The notes under the pieces: model-generated
The model's database searches: none
Seen by the model: only the letters and a program-made list of their open reading frames with translations
Told to the model about the DNA's origin: nothing
Translations under genes and position numbers: made by a program
DNA from: Flavobacterium cellulosilyticum
GTDB taxonomy: Bacteria; Bacteroidota; Bacteroidia; Flavobacteriales; Flavobacteriaceae
Assembly (NCBI RefSeq): GCF_004349355.1
Contig: NZ_SMFK01000005.1
Span: forward strand, 62,001-126,000
DNA: 64,000 nucleotides
Direction: 5' to 3'
In this document: piece after piece, positions 25,414 through 35,510 of the stretch
How positions within the stretch are numbered: position 1 is the stretch's first letter
Layout of the letters: each line of letters opens with the position of its first letter

Positions 25414-25715
25414 TTTGATTTAGGAATAGGGATTGACGATTTATAATTTCAGATTTTAAAAGTACAAAATACATTTTATATAGGTTGATTGAAATCTGTA
25501 TTCGTTACATAATTTCACAATTTAAAAACACATTTTTTTTCTTGATTCGAGTTTGAATTTTAGAATTTCCTGTTTTGGTGGATTATCGATGATTTTAATA
25601 CAAAGAAACTGTAATTAAAGGTTTATATAATTTTGATACAAATTTATACAATTCACGCTTTATGTGAAATTATTTCATAATTAAATATATTATTATCATA
25701 ATTACCAGTTATGCA

Positions 25716-25745
25716 TTGTTGATATTGCATTATATGTTATATTTG
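25716..25745 (+). promoter_or_regulatory. promoter of the lipoprotein gene at 25771
   Basis: TTG at 25716-25718 and TATATTTG at 25738-25745 are separated by 19 bases. The gene starts 26 bases after the element. Confidence 0.6.
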
Positions 25746-25770
25746 TTTAAATATTTAACAAAAAGAAACT

Positions 25771-26442
25771 ATGAAAAAAAGAAAATTATTTATTGGAATT
25801 GCGATTATCGCAGTAGGGTTTACATCATGTAAGGATGAAAAAGAAACTCAAGCAAAGAAATCAGTTGACACCTACGTTGTATATGTAGACTCAGTTGAAA
25901 ATGTTGCTATTGAAGACGTCAGAACTAATTGGCAAGCTATTGATGCTGCTTATCAATTAAAAATGAATGAAGCAGAAACCGGTTTGGCAAATTTAAAAGA
26001 AAGTGCTGCTGAACAGGAAAAGATAAATGCTAGTAAAGCTAAATATGAAGATTTAAAAACAAAAGTTCAGGTCGATTTGCAAGCTGCCAGTCCTAATCCT
26101 ATGACTAATACTAAACAAAATTTAAGAAATGCTTTGTTTGGTGAAGGGAAAGTAGGAGACGATATGAATTTTGATTGGGTAAATGCCTCTAATATTCACG
26201 AAGTGTACCAATTATTTGTTCACACAGCTGAAGATAATAAAGATAAATATACTCGTGAAGATTGGGACGAAATCAAATTGATGTACGAAGCTTTAGACAG
26301 TAGAAAAAACACTGTTGAAAAAGAAGGTCTTTCAGCTTCAGATAATAGAAAAATAGCAGGCTTAAAATTCAAATTTGCACCGATGTTGAAAGTAAATAGA
26401 ATGGGAGCTAAATCTGAAGAAATGACTAAAGCAAAACAATAA
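25771..26442 (+). CDS. lipoprotein of unknown function, mostly helical
   Basis: The 223-residue protein has a lipoprotein signal (MKKRKLFIGIAIIAVGFTSC, Cys at residue 20). The mature part is rich in Lys, Glu and Ala with heptad-like spacing, so it should be helical or coiled coil. There is no recognisable enzymatic motif. A clear promoter precedes it and a hairpin follows at 26475-26510, so it is a single-gene unit. I do not recognise a named family. Confidence 0.75.
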   Translation: MKKRKLFIGIAIIAVGFTSCKDEKETQAKKSVDTYVVYVDSVENVAIEDVRTNWQAIDAAYQLKMNEAETGLANLKESAAEQEKINASKAKYEDLKTKVQVDLQAASPNPMTNTKQNLRNALFGEGKVGDDMNFDWVNASNIHEVYQLFVHTAEDNKDKYTREDWDEIKLMYEALDSRKNTVEKEGLSASDNRKIAGLKFKFAPMLKVNRMGAKSEEMTKAKQ

Positions 26443-26474
26443 TTTGATAATTTAATTTGTTAGTTATTAATTCA

Positions 26475-26510
26475 GAAAAAAGGATGGTCAGTAATGGCTG
26501 TCCTTTTTTA
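26475..26510. terminator. bidirectional terminator between convergent genes
   Basis: AAAAAAGGATGG pairs with CTGTCCTTTTTT around a short loop. A-tract and T-tract flanks are on both sides, serving the lipoprotein gene on the plus strand and the methyltransferase gene on the minus strand. Confidence 0.75.
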
Positions 26511-27287
26511 GGTTCTAATCACAAAATGCTCTTTGGGTTGTTCTCTTCTAAAGAACACCAATCCCCATTGAAAAGTATCGATTGTCACAGTCACTTTTGG
26601 ATGGGTTTTAATAATTTCCCAAGCTTCTTCCATTTCTTTTGACCAATGAATATCGTCGAAAATCCAAACTGTGTCGTTAGTAATTGTAGGTAATAATAAT
26701 TCAAAATAGTCTAGTGTGGCCTGTTTTTGGTGGTTGCCGTCGAAGTATATGAGGTTGTAAGTTGTAGGTTGTAAGTTATTTGTCTTGAAGTATGTTGAAA
26801 ATTCCGTTCTTAAAGATACTACATTATTGATATTGAATTTTTGCAATTGCAATTGACATTGATTTGCAGTATTAGGGCATCCTTCTAATGTTATTATTTT
26901 TGTTTTCGGATTTCCTAATGCTAGGGCAGAAGTAGCTAACCCTAATGAAGTTCCTAATTCTAAAACCGAATCGGGTTGAAAATAATTCGTGATTCGGTAT
27001 AATAATTCAGCTCTTTTTCGGCTAATTCCTGCTGTTTTAGCAATCTTTGCAATTGGTCTTGTTTTCGAATTAAAAATTTTCGATCCCGCACCAAAATCAG
27101 TTACATCAATAGTTTCTTTGTTTTCTAAAAGGGATTTCCGATAGTTTTTTAAAACTTGATATTCAGGTTTGTCTTTTTTATCATAAAAACATTTAGTAAT
27201 CAAACTAAATACAAAAGGCGAATGAACAGCGTGTTCGTTCTTAGAATTCCAAAGGAATTTGATATAGGATTTGATTTGGAATATCAT
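26508..27287 (-). CDS. class I SAM-dependent methyltransferase
   Basis: The 259-residue protein has the SAM-binding motif VLELGTSLGLATSALALG, an acidic second motif (KIITLEG) and YFDGNHQKQATLDYFE further on. This fits O-methyltransferase or catechol-type families. The N-terminal part carries FLWNSKNEHAVHSPFVFSL, typical of a Bacteroidota group. The acceptor is not predictable. The gene is convergent with the lipoprotein gene before it. Confidence 0.78.
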   Translation of the reverse strand: MIFQIKSYIKFLWNSKNEHAVHSPFVFSLITKCFYDKKDKPEYQVLKNYRKSLLENKETIDVTDFGAGSKIFNSKTRPIAKIAKTAGISRKRAELLYRITNYFQPDSVLELGTSLGLATSALALGNPKTKIITLEGCPNTANQCQLQLQKFNINNVVSLRTEFSTYFKTNNLQPTTYNLIYFDGNHQKQATLDYFELLLPTITNDTVWIFDDIHWSKEMEEAWEIIKTHPKVTVTIDTFQWGLVFFRREQPKEHFVIRT

Positions 27288-27537
27288 ATAGACTTTTATA
27301 AAACAAGTACGAAGGTACTAAGATATTAGTCCAAAGTCCAAAGTCTTAAAGTCGAATGTTTTGATAACAGATAAAAATAGGTCTAAACTGAGTGAAAAGT
27401 TCAGCTTGCAGATTTTGCCAATGCAATCACTATATACCATAAGAAAGTTAATTTTAAAATTTAAAGAGACCTGTTTAATTCTGAAAGTATATATCGTGTA
27501 GCCTTTCTATGTGTGAAACGTTTAGACTTAAAAAGAC

Positions 27538-27545
27538 TATATTTG
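27538..27545 (+). promoter_or_regulatory. TAnnTTTG promoter element of the SDR gene
   Basis: TATATTTG lies 24 bases before the ATG at 27569. It is inside the longer reading frame, which argues for the later start. Confidence 0.55.
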
Positions 27546-27568
27546 CCACCTTGAATTTTAAGAAACTT

Positions 27569-29116
27569 ATGACATCAGCAATAGATAATAATATCGCCAT
27601 AACTACCGAAGAAATTGACCGATGTATTGCTATTTTGGCACAATTAAATACAGATACGGACCAAATATTTGATATTCCAAAAGAACAACGAACTGCTTTA
27701 ATAAAAGCTGCTGGACAATTTTCACGTCCAGATCGGGATGAATTAGCTAAACGGAAAAAAGATGGCAAAGCAGTAGCCAAACGTAAACAAGATAAAAAAG
27801 ATAGAACGGCTCGTAAGGAAACAGGTATTCGGTATGCGCGTGAAACAAGTGTTTTTATGGCGCCAAAACTTCTAGCATCTCACATTTTGGAAAGCAAAGA
27901 ACAACTGGAATTAGAAACTCCAAGAAAATGCTATGTATGTAAAACGGAGTTCACTAAAATGCACCATTTTTACGATACGATGTGTACCGATTGTGGTGAT
28001 TTTAACTATGCCAAACGGTTTCAAACTGCCGATGTAAAAGGACACATAGCCGTTATTACAGGTTCACGATTAAAAATTGGCTATCACATCAGTTTAATGC
28101 TTTTGCGTGGTGGCGCGACGGTTATTGCTACCACTCGTTTTCCGGTGGATTCTGCTTTGCGATTTTCTAAGGAAGATGATTTTATGGAATGGGGCCATCG
28201 ATTGAAAATTCATGGTTTGGATTTGCGGCATATTCCGAGTGTGGAAATTTTCTGCAATTATATTGAACAAAAATACGAACGTTTGGATATTCTGATCAAT
28301 AATGCAGCACAAACAGTGAGACGACCAGCTGGTTTTTATACCCATTTGATGGAAAATGAAGAACTGCCAATTGGTTCATTACCAAAGCAAGCTCAAGAAT
28401 TATTAATGGATCATGCCAATTGCTTGGATGAATTAAAAGTACTAACAACCGGTTTTTCATCGAATGATAATATGCCAGTAACTTGGCACGGACCAGAACC
28501 TGGAATTGGTTTGCGGGCTTCCGCCAAATTATCTCAAATTCCATATTCGTTCGATAATGCGCTTGTCGCCAATGAGGTTTTCCCTGAAGGAGAACTTGAT
28601 GCCGATTTACAGCAAATCGATTTGCGAAAAACCAACAGCTGGCGATTGCGATTGGGGCAGATTGAAACGACTGAAATGATCGAAGTGCAATTGGTCAATT
28701 CGGTGGCACCTTTTGTGTTATGCAACCGCCTTTCGGAAGTGATGAAAAAAGACAATACGGGTAAAAAACACATCATCAACGTTTCGGCAATGGAAGGGAA
28801 GTTTCATCGCTTTTTTAAAGAAGACCGTCATCCACATACCAATATGGCAAAAGCAGCCTTAAATATGCTGACCCATACTTCCTCAGGAACTTTGGCGAAA
28901 TCCGGTATTTTTATGAATGCCGTTGACACTGGATGGGTTACTGATGAAGATCCAGCAGAATTAGCTAAAAGGAAACAGGAAGAAGAAGATTTTCAACCGC
29001 CATTGGATATAGTAGATGGCGCAGCACGCGTTATGGATCCGTTGTTTGACGGAATCAATACTGGAAAACATTGGTGTGGGAAGTTTTTGAAAGATTACAA
29101 TCCGATTCCTTGGTAG
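27569..29116 (+). CDS. SDR-family oxidoreductase-like protein with zinc-ribbon-like segment
   Basis: From the ATG at 27569 the protein has 515 residues ([19 protein letters not shown]). The N-terminal part has a basic region ([19 protein letters not shown]) and a [10 protein letters not shown]...CTDCGDFN pattern (two CxxC), fitting a zinc ribbon. A Rossmann domain follows with [14 protein letters not shown] (TGxxxxIG) and [12 protein letters not shown] (NNAA). The usual SDR triad is incomplete: NVSAMEG (Ser) and [10 protein letters not shown] (Lys) are present, but Thr occupies the position of the Tyr four residues before the Lys. Whether it is an active dehydrogenase or a binding protein is unclear. 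The longer start at 27509 is rejected because of the promoter. Confidence 0.75.
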   Translation: MTSAIDNNIAITTEEIDRCIAILAQLNTDTDQIFDIPKEQRTALIKAAGQFSRPDRDELAKRKKDGKAVAKRKQDKKDRTARKETGIRYARETSVFMAPKLLASHILESKEQLELETPRKCYVCKTEFTKMHHFYDTMCTDCGDFNYAKRFQTADVKGHIAVITGSRLKIGYHISLMLLRGGATVIATTRFPVDSALRFSKEDDFMEWGHRLKIHGLDLRHIPSVEIFCNYIEQKYERLDILINNAAQTVRRPAGFYTHLMENEELPIGSLPKQAQELLMDHANCLDELKVLTTGFSSNDNMPVTWHGPEPGIGLRASAKLSQIPYSFDNALVANEVFPEGELDADLQQIDLRKTNSWRLRLGQIETTEMIEVQLVNSVAPFVLCNRLSEVMKKDNTGKKHIINVSAMEGKFHRFFKEDRHPHTNMAKAALNMLTHTSSGTLAKSGIFMNAVDTGWVTDEDPAELAKRKQEEEDFQPPLDIVDGAARVMDPLFDGINTGKHWCGKFLKDYNPIPW

Positions 29117-29130
29117 ATTTCTCTTTTTTT

Positions 29131-29256
29131 GCGTGAGGGATGGCAGTGGAGCTCTTTTTTAGTGAGGCTTTTTTGCCTTGCTAAAAAAAGCGGGAACGTA
29201 CAGCCCGACCCAAAGTTGCTAGGACGCAGGACGTAGCAATCTGAAGGGTCACGCCC
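29131..29256. repeat. dispersed repeat family B (one copy, GCGTGA ends)
   Basis: The element begins GCGTGAGGGATGGCAGTGGA and ends GAAGGGTCACGCCC, so its ends are inverted repeats of GCGTGA. A hairpin inside pairs TTTTTTAGTGAGGC with GCCTTGCTAAAAAA and may act as a terminator for the SDR gene. Its CCCGCTTT and CCACTGCCAT segments (on the minus strand) recall family A, but the ends differ. Confidence 0.6.
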
Positions 29257-29286
29257 AAATAATCAATAGAAAACTGACGAATTGTA

Positions 29287-30531
29287 TTAGAATCCTTCTC
29301 CGTCATTGAAATAGAAAGTTTGAGAATCACGCCCTAATCCATAATTTAATATAAAATTGGTTAAGGTATTTTTGTTGAGAAGAATTCTCAATCCAACGCC
29401 TATAGTGGGTTGGATGAATTGAAATAAATGGAGGTTTTGATCTACATCACTTGCAGTAGTTGCGTTAGTGAATACGGTTCCACTAATTAATTGATTTTTG
29501 GTTATTGGGAAACGGTATTCACATTCAAAATATACTAGATCGGTGCCTCTAAAAAGTCCTTGAGTGTATCCTTTTCCGCTTCGGCTGTTCTGATCCCAAC
29601 CTATTGCAGGCTGATTCAAATAAGGGAGCTTGCCACTAATTAAAAATTGACCATAAGTCCAAAAACCTAGAACGTGTTGCTTATTGACTTTACTTAAGGG
29701 GATGAAATACCTACTTTCGAGTAATAAAGTGCTGCTATTGTATGGATTTTGTTTGGTTTTAGGATTAAAACGGTAATTTGAATTCAGATAAAGTCCTTTA
29801 TTTGTATTGATTAAGTTGTCTCTGGTGTCGTATATCAAATTTAAGCTTACCCCAGTTACGGAGTATTGCTTGTCATTGAATCCGTATTTTTTTGAATAAT
29901 TATAATGGTAGGTGTATTTTTCGTTAGCAACATCCAATAGGGTATCGTTGATCTTGGAGTAACTGTCAATATGAAATCCGACTCCACTAAAAAAATTGGG
30001 AAAGATATTGTAAGATATGGTTTCATGCATTTTGAAGTAATTGTATTCCATAGGTTGTTTTATGGAATTGAAATCGAATTTTTTAAATGTAGCGTCCCAA
30101 GGAATAATATTGGTACCTAATCCATAATTGGCTTGGGAAAATACATAATACCGCAAATCTCCACTTAAAAAGTAGCGATCATCTTTGAGGTACATGTTGT
30201 TTTTAAAATAGGACAATATTTGTTTTTGTGTACTATAAGAAGCTCCTCCAGAGAGTAATGAGATTTTGTTTTCTCGTTTTTCTTTAAAACTAAATTGGCT
30301 AATAAATCCAAAAGTAAAACCATTAGCGGGCTGGTAGCCTAAGGTAGGGAATGCAATTAAATTTGTTTTTGGTTTTAGTTTAGGTTTATTTGCTTTTAGG
30401 GTGTCCTTTTTTTTAAATAAATCTACAATCGAGATTAAAGGACGTTTCTTTTTAACTTCTTTTTTCACATCCTGTGAAAAAGCGTTTTGGAAAAGAAAAA
30501 ACACACATAGGAAAATGGTTCTATAATTCAA
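29287..30531 (-). CDS. BamA/TamA-like outer-membrane protein
   Basis: The 414-residue protein has a signal peptide (MNYRTIFLCVFFLFQNAFSQ) and a Lys-rich linker, then repeated amphipathic strands typical of the Bac_surface_Ag (Omp85) barrel. SLNLIYDTRDNLINTNKGLY and GLFRGTDLVYFECEYRFPI match the barrel motifs, and the protein ends with an aromatic residue. No POTRA domains are present, unlike BamA, so it is not the essential assembly factor. Its function is unknown. Confidence 0.82.
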   Translation of the reverse strand: MNYRTIFLCVFFLFQNAFSQDVKKEVKKKRPLISIVDLFKKKDTLKANKPKLKPKTNLIAFPTLGYQPANGFTFGFISQFSFKEKRENKISLLSGGASYSTQKQILSYFKNNMYLKDDRYFLSGDLRYYVFSQANYGLGTNIIPWDATFKKFDFNSIKQPMEYNYFKMHETISYNIFPNFFSGVGFHIDSYSKINDTLLDVANEKYTYHYNYSKKYGFNDKQYSVTGVSLNLIYDTRDNLINTNKGLYLNSNYRFNPKTKQNPYNSSTLLLESRYFIPLSKVNKQHVLGFWTYGQFLISGKLPYLNQPAIGWDQNSRSGKGYTQGLFRGTDLVYFECEYRFPITKNQLISGTVFTNATTASDVDQNLHLFQFIQPTIGVGLRILLNKNTLTNFILNYGLGRDSQTFYFNDGEGF

Positions 30532-30638
30532 AATAACTTACATTTAAGGTTGAATATCTATTCTTTTTTTATTTGTGTAAATAATCTTTTTTTTCTATCT
30601 AACCCATGAATAATATTGAGTAATAGTTTATTATTTTC

Positions 30639-31493
30639 TCAAGCTGAAGGGCTATTTATACCAGCATGTATTTTTTCGGGACGTGTAAATTGAGCTGTAA
30701 ACATGGCAGCTTCTCCAAATACAACAATTCGACCTGTACCAAATTTTTTATACGCACCTTGAATCATTCCTTTCGCATTGAACTTGGGTGTTTTTTTATT
30801 AAAATCCCAAGCTTTTTCGGGAATGAAGTTCTCGTAGTTTTCATCAAACACTAAAATGGGAGAGGCATCATCAGGTATTTTAAATCCTTGCCCCGTGAAA
30901 GAAACTATTTGGCTTACATTTTCAGTTGCATTTCTACCTTTTGTGATACTATTCTCTTTAAGGGACCCCTTGTTTTTATCAAAATAAGCAGTGCCTTTTG
31001 TAGGTGTATGAAATACAAAGCCATTTGAAAACTCAAACGCAAATTTAGCTGCTAACTCAGTGGCAGCTCCTGCCATTGGCATGTGATCAGCAAAAAGAAA
31101 TAAACTTCCGCCATCAGCTACCCAATTTGCTACATCCTCAATTTCCTTTTTTGAAAAAGCAGATGGAGTAGGTAATTCCCAATTTACTTCATTTACTGCG
31201 TCCACAGCGTTAGCAATCACCAGAATTGTAGCTGCAGCTAATTTGATTGGAAAAATTCTCCATGTATATTTAACTACATTGTATCCGTCTTTTTCTAAAA
31301 CATCGGAGAATAGTTTGTATTGGTCCTCTTTTGTATGAAAGTTAAAATGTCCTTCGTCACTATATACGATTGGCCCTTTTTTCTGTGCATATTCTGGATT
31401 TACTATTGATTGATTATAAAATGAATCCACTAGTTGTTGTGAAAATCCATTAAAAGATAAAACAAAAGCAAGGAAAAGGAAGGAGACTTTCAT
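30639..31493 (-). pseudogene. secreted DUF4350-like protein with premature stop
   Basis: From the ATG at 31493 (MKVSFLFLAFVLSFNGFSQ) the reading frame ends with TGA at 30639-30641, after HAGINSPSA. The same frame continues with ENNKLLLNIIHGLDRKKRLF to a TAG at 30558-30560. This resembles the C-terminal part expected in homologues (NNYKLLLNIIHWLD). The protein contains VANWVADGGSLFLFADHMPM and GTGRIVVFGEAAMFTAQ, which fit a Rossmann/GATase1-like fold. I therefore read the stop as a nonsense change, so the gene may be inactive or truncated. Confidence 0.6.
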
Positions 31494-31517
31494 TGTTACT
31501 TTTTTATTTATAAACAT

Positions 31518-31938
31518 TTGGTTTTACATCAATTCTTCTTAAAAAAACAGTACAAAAGAAATTACAATTTAATCATATAGTAAATATAGGATAATTAGAG
31601 TGAATTATCTAAGTTGTTCTGGCTGTTTTTAAGTTTAAAAACGATAATAATTTTATTTTTTTTCTTCCTTTTTAGAGTCTAATTAAAAACGAGAAATGAG
31701 ACTGTTTTAGTTTAAAATAGTATCTTTTAATTCGAAATCGTTTGCGCACACAGTGTTTGATTTTGTTGAGTTCTTGTAATTTTGCCCAATGGCAACTTAT
31801 TTGTTTTTTTCTTTTTAATTAATAAGTCTTTTTCTTTCATTATTAGTCAGTTTTTGTCATCTTTGTAAGGAGGATAAAAGTTTCCTATATTTTTTAATTC
31901 TAAAGAATATTAAAAATATCATTATAAATTCTACATAA
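31518..31938. other. upstream region of the large PEPCK-like gene
   Basis: This is a 420-base AT-rich spacer between divergent genes. I see no coding frame, and no clear TAnnTTTG element. It probably carries the promoters of both flanking genes. Confidence 0.5.
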
Positions 31939-34900
31939 ATGAGTAAAGAAATTACAATAAATCAAGAACCAATTAAGCAAAATAGAAAAGATACTGTTCA
32001 GTATATTAATCTTCAATTGGCATCATTAGGACAGGCTATTTATCATGATGCCGAAAATTCATCAGAAAAATTTTGCAATCCTAAATTTCAGGCACTAACG
32101 AATGGACTAATTAAAAGTTTCCGTGAAAAATCGCGATTGTTGTCCAACCACCTTTCACCGGCAGACACGAGAATTCAAAACTTTTTGAATGATTATCTTA
32201 AAGAAGTACCTTTTAATAAATCATATAAATTACCAAATGACACTTTAATTTTAACTCAAAGTGGCCATGCGAGAGAATTGAGTTTGCCCCCAAATGGATC
32301 TACTTTTAAGAGTGAGGATATTACATCCTATAGAATTAAACAAGGGATTTTAAATAACCCAGTAAACGATAAAAGAACTACAAAAGGTACCTTTCATATT
32401 GTAGAGGGAGATTTGCCCGCACCATTAGATAAAAAAGAAGTTCCTAAAATAGCTTTTGCACATTTTTTGAATGCAGCAATCAATCCATCGGATAAACTGA
32501 AAATATTGCCTTTTACTTCAAATCAGGAAGACAAAGCGAAATTAATGGTTTCCATGTTGATGAGACCAATGGTTTGTCCGGAAGTGAAAGGTGTTCTTTC
32601 AAAAAAAACAATGGAAGTTCGTTTTTTTGCACCGGGGAGTTTGGTTAGTAATTTGGATTTTGTTGAAGCTATTTTTGGAAATGCAGGAGATCCAAATTTG
32701 GCACAAAATGATGCGGCTTTGGATACAGAACATTGGACAGGCCATACGGGTTGTATTATACTTGCGCCACAATTAAAACTACTTAAGAAAAAAGATATTG
32801 GATTGCCTCATTATAATGATGCGACTGCTCGTCAAAAAAAGGACGAAATGTGTTGGAAAGATGAAAATGAATTGTACAATGATGGAGGCGCATTTAAAGT
32901 AACATGTAGAGATGATAGAGGAGTAGTGGTAACCATAATTGCTGATAATTATTTTGGTTATTCTAAAAAAGAAATTAAAACTCAAATTAGTTATTCGGCT
33001 AATTTATTTGGTTTGGTTGAAGAAGAGCATTCTGGAGGCGCGATTGCATTTCCTAGAGGTGTAATGGGTGATATTGTTGATGGAAGTGTTTTTTCAGAAA
33101 AGTTTGGATGTCAATATAGTTTTGAAGATGTGAAATCTTTTCTAGGAGATAGAATAGAGTTGAAATCAGCCAATTATGCAGTTGATAAAAAATATCCAAA
33201 CATCGTTTATATACCAGAAGACGCTTATATCAATACCAATACCAATAGTATTACATGGACTTATGGAAATCAGGAGCAAAAACTAATTTTATCTCCAAAT
33301 AAAACCTATGTTCATCCAACAGGTAATAAATTTAAATTAGAAAAGCACAATGCAGTTGCTTTGTGGAGGATCGTCAATACGTCTCCTGAAGGTATTTTTT
33401 GCCATAAACCGTGTACAGTTTCGGGCGGGGGAAAATCTGAAATTTCTAAATCAATGCAAAATGCCATTACGTATAATGCATTTAATATTTTAGATATTGA
33501 AGAAGATTTTAAAAAGGCGGATGAAATCATCGAATATAATTATTCCAATAGATGGAAAAAATCCGATCCAACATTGCCTCAATCCAGATCCTTTTTAGAC
33601 CAACGAAGAACCTTAGGTTCAGCAGTGAAACTATTGACACCTTCAGATGATAACAGTGATGAATTTAACGAATTTATTAAAAACATTCCAGTTCATATTA
33701 GATCATTAGTATTATTTGTAAAACGATTGTTCAGACAAGATAGCAGTTCTTTAAACTGGAAAGATTGTATGTCGGTTGAAATTATAAACGGAAAAAACGG
33801 AACTGGATTGCAATACAACAATACACCCGTAATGGGGAGTTATGTGCGTATTGGATTCAATCAAAAAGGGGTTTGGCTATTGAATAAATTGAGATCTGAC
33901 TTTTCTCCTTGCCATAAAATTCAGATGGAAGATGATATTTCGGCTTCGATTACCCTACCACGAAATCAGTTTAAAAATTTAAATCCAGAATATAAAAATC
34001 AAAGTTTTAAAGTCGTTGCCAATTGTGAATCGCATTTGTTTCAAAGACCTGATGAGGCTATTGTAAGAGGGTACGATAAAGGAGCCGAAAAAGATATTGT
34101 AAGTGATAATGTTTACTTGACCAATTTTGAACCTTTACGAAAAAAAGATGCTATTGCCATTTTTGAAGAAACGATCAATTTTGATAAATATACTCAGCCG
34201 GTTAAAGATTTAATCGAAAGTATAGTAAACAGTCCAAATGAAGAGGAATATTTTGCCTTACCTTCTCATACCCGAATTGTTGATGGGGAGCCAACAAAAA
34301 ATCCTCGTTATTTAGAGCCTAATATTTTTATAAATGAAACAGAAGCTAGTTATTTAGGTGAAGTTGGTGTTCGTTTATTCCGGAAAATTAAATCAGAAGA
34401 TCCTGTTATCCAAGTAGTAAATGCCGTTTTGCCAGGAAGAAGAAATAATCCGATTGATAAAAAAGCTGGGATTCGACCATTGGCTGTTTACAATCCAATA
34501 CATTATCAGGAAACTCCTGAATTGTTTATGGATTTTGTATGTAGCCTTACCGGTAAATCACCTTCAACTACAGGTGCCGGTTCTGAAGGAGCGTTAACAA
34601 AAGGCCCTTTTAATATGTTGACACCAACAACGGATTTAAATAACGCCTTGTTATCGCATATTTTAACAGAGTCTAATGCCTTTAGTACTGCTGCAGGTTA
34701 TGTAGGTGGCGAAAACAAAGTAGATCATGATATTAGCCTATTAATACCAGAAATTTGGGCACGACTTAATCCAAATGATCGTGATCCAAAAGTGTTGATT
34801 GCCAATGGTTCATTAGAAAAACTGGAAGATTTTGAATATCAAGGTAAAAAAGTGTTGGCAAGTAGATTAGGTTATCGTATTACACGTACTTTTTCTTTAC

Positions 34901-35418
34901 TATGCTTGAACCGTTTGTTTGATGAACCCAATGCTGTTTTTAACGAAAAAATGTTAAAACCAGAATTGCAGGGAATGGAAGATTATGTAGATGGAATCGC
35001 AAACATTGTAGAAGCACAACAAAAAGTGGCTTTGAGATATTTTGAAGATGGAAGCATTGAATCTGCAATTCCACCCTTGAAAATAGTGTTGCACATGATG
35101 GCTTATGGTAATTATGATGGCAAAGAAATGAGCGACCCTGAATTGAGAAGTTATTTTGATAGAGATCATATCATTAATAGCGATTGGTATAAAGAAAGAC
35201 TGAAATTAAAACAGCAAAAAGACATTCGTTTTTATGCCAATCAAATTAGTTATTTAGAAAAATTCATCTCAAATCCACTGAATGCTGTTTCTGTAATTGA
35301 AATGGATTTAAATACGGGCTTGCAAAATGTAGTAACATTGCTAGCTGTTGCCAGTTCTCCAGAATATATTGAAAGTTTGGTAGGAACTATTGGAGCAGAT
35401 CCTTTGTATAGAAAATAA
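31939..35418 (+). CDS. probable pyrophosphate-dependent phosphoenolpyruvate carboxykinase (PPi-PEPCK)
   Basis: The 1159-residue protein is far longer than the ATP- or GTP-dependent enzymes (about 530-620 residues) and matches the size of PPi-PEPCK. It has TVQYINLQLASLGQAIYHDA near the N-terminus, which resembles PPi-PEPCK sequences I recall, HTGCIILAPQ in the middle, and CHKPCTVSGGGKSEISKS near residue 495. That last segment occupies the position of the PEPCK P-loop, but it lacks the usual GxxxxGKT/S pattern of the nucleotide-using enzymes. PPi-PEPCK makes PEP from oxaloacetate using pyrophosphate, linking the TCA cycle to gluconeogenesis. This assignment is from memory of family features and has not been tested by a search. 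The protein is cytosolic (no signal). Confidence 0.6.
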   Translation: MSKEITINQEPIKQNRKDTVQYINLQLASLGQAIYHDAENSSEKFCNPKFQALTNGLIKSFREKSRLLSNHLSPADTRIQNFLNDYLKEVPFNKSYKLPNDTLILTQSGHARELSLPPNGSTFKSEDITSYRIKQGILNNPVNDKRTTKGTFHIVEGDLPAPLDKKEVPKIAFAHFLNAAINPSDKLKILPFTSNQEDKAKLMVSMLMRPMVCPEVKGVLSKKTMEVRFFAPGSLVSNLDFVEAIFGNAGDPNLAQNDAALDTEHWTGHTGCIILAPQLKLLKKKDIGLPHYNDATARQKKDEMCWKDENELYNDGGAFKVTCRDDRGVVVTIIADNYFGYSKKEIKTQISYSANLFGLVEEEHSGGAIAFPRGVMGDIVDGSVFSEKFGCQYSFEDVKSFLGDRIELKSANYAVDKKYPNIVYIPEDAYINTNTNSITWTYGNQEQKLILSPNKTYVHPTGNKFKLEKHNAVALWRIVNTSPEGIFCHKPCTVSGGGKSEISKSMQNAITYNAFNILDIEEDFKKADEIIEYNYSNRWKKSDPTLPQSRSFLDQRRTLGSAVKLLTPSDDNSDEFNEFIKNIPVHIRSLVLFVKRLFRQDSSSLNWKDCMSVEIINGKNGTGLQYNNTPVMGSYVRIGFNQKGVWLLNKLRSDFSPCHKIQMEDDISASITLPRNQFKNLNPEYKNQSFKVVANCESHLFQRPDEAIVRGYDKGAEKDIVSDNVYLTNFEPLRKKDAIAIFEETINFDKYTQPVKDLIESIVNSPNEEEYFALPSHTRIVDGEPTKNPRYLEPNIFINETEASYLGEVGVRLFRKIKSEDPVIQVVNAVLPGRRNNPIDKKAGIRPLAVYNPIHYQETPELFMDFVCSLTGKSPSTTGAGSEGALTKGPFNMLTPTTDLNNALLSHILTESNAFSTAAGYVGGENKVDHDISLLIPEIWARLNPNDRDPKVLIANGSLEKLEDFEYQGKKVLASRLGYRITRTFSLLCLNRLFDEPNAVFNEKMLKPELQGMEDYVDGIANIVEAQQKVALRYFEDGSIESAIPPLKIVLHMMAYGNYDGKEMSDPELRSYFDRDHIINSDWYKERLKLKQQKDIRFYANQISYLEKFISNPLNAVSVIEMDLNTGLQNVVTLLAVASSPEYIESLVGTIGADPLYRK

Positions 35419-35440
35419 TTTATAAGAGCCTTAAATTAAA

Positions 35441-35472
35441 AAATCGTCTAAAAAGAAATTTTTAGACGATTT
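35441..35472. terminator. bidirectional terminator
   Basis: Arms AAATCGTCTAAAAA (35441-35454) and TTTTTAGACGATTT (35459-35472) are flanked by T and A runs. It serves the PEPCK gene (plus) and the FKBP gene (minus). Confidence 0.8.
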
Positions 35473-35510
35473 TTTTATGAATTTATATTCCTCCAGAAAA
35501 GGGAATTTTA

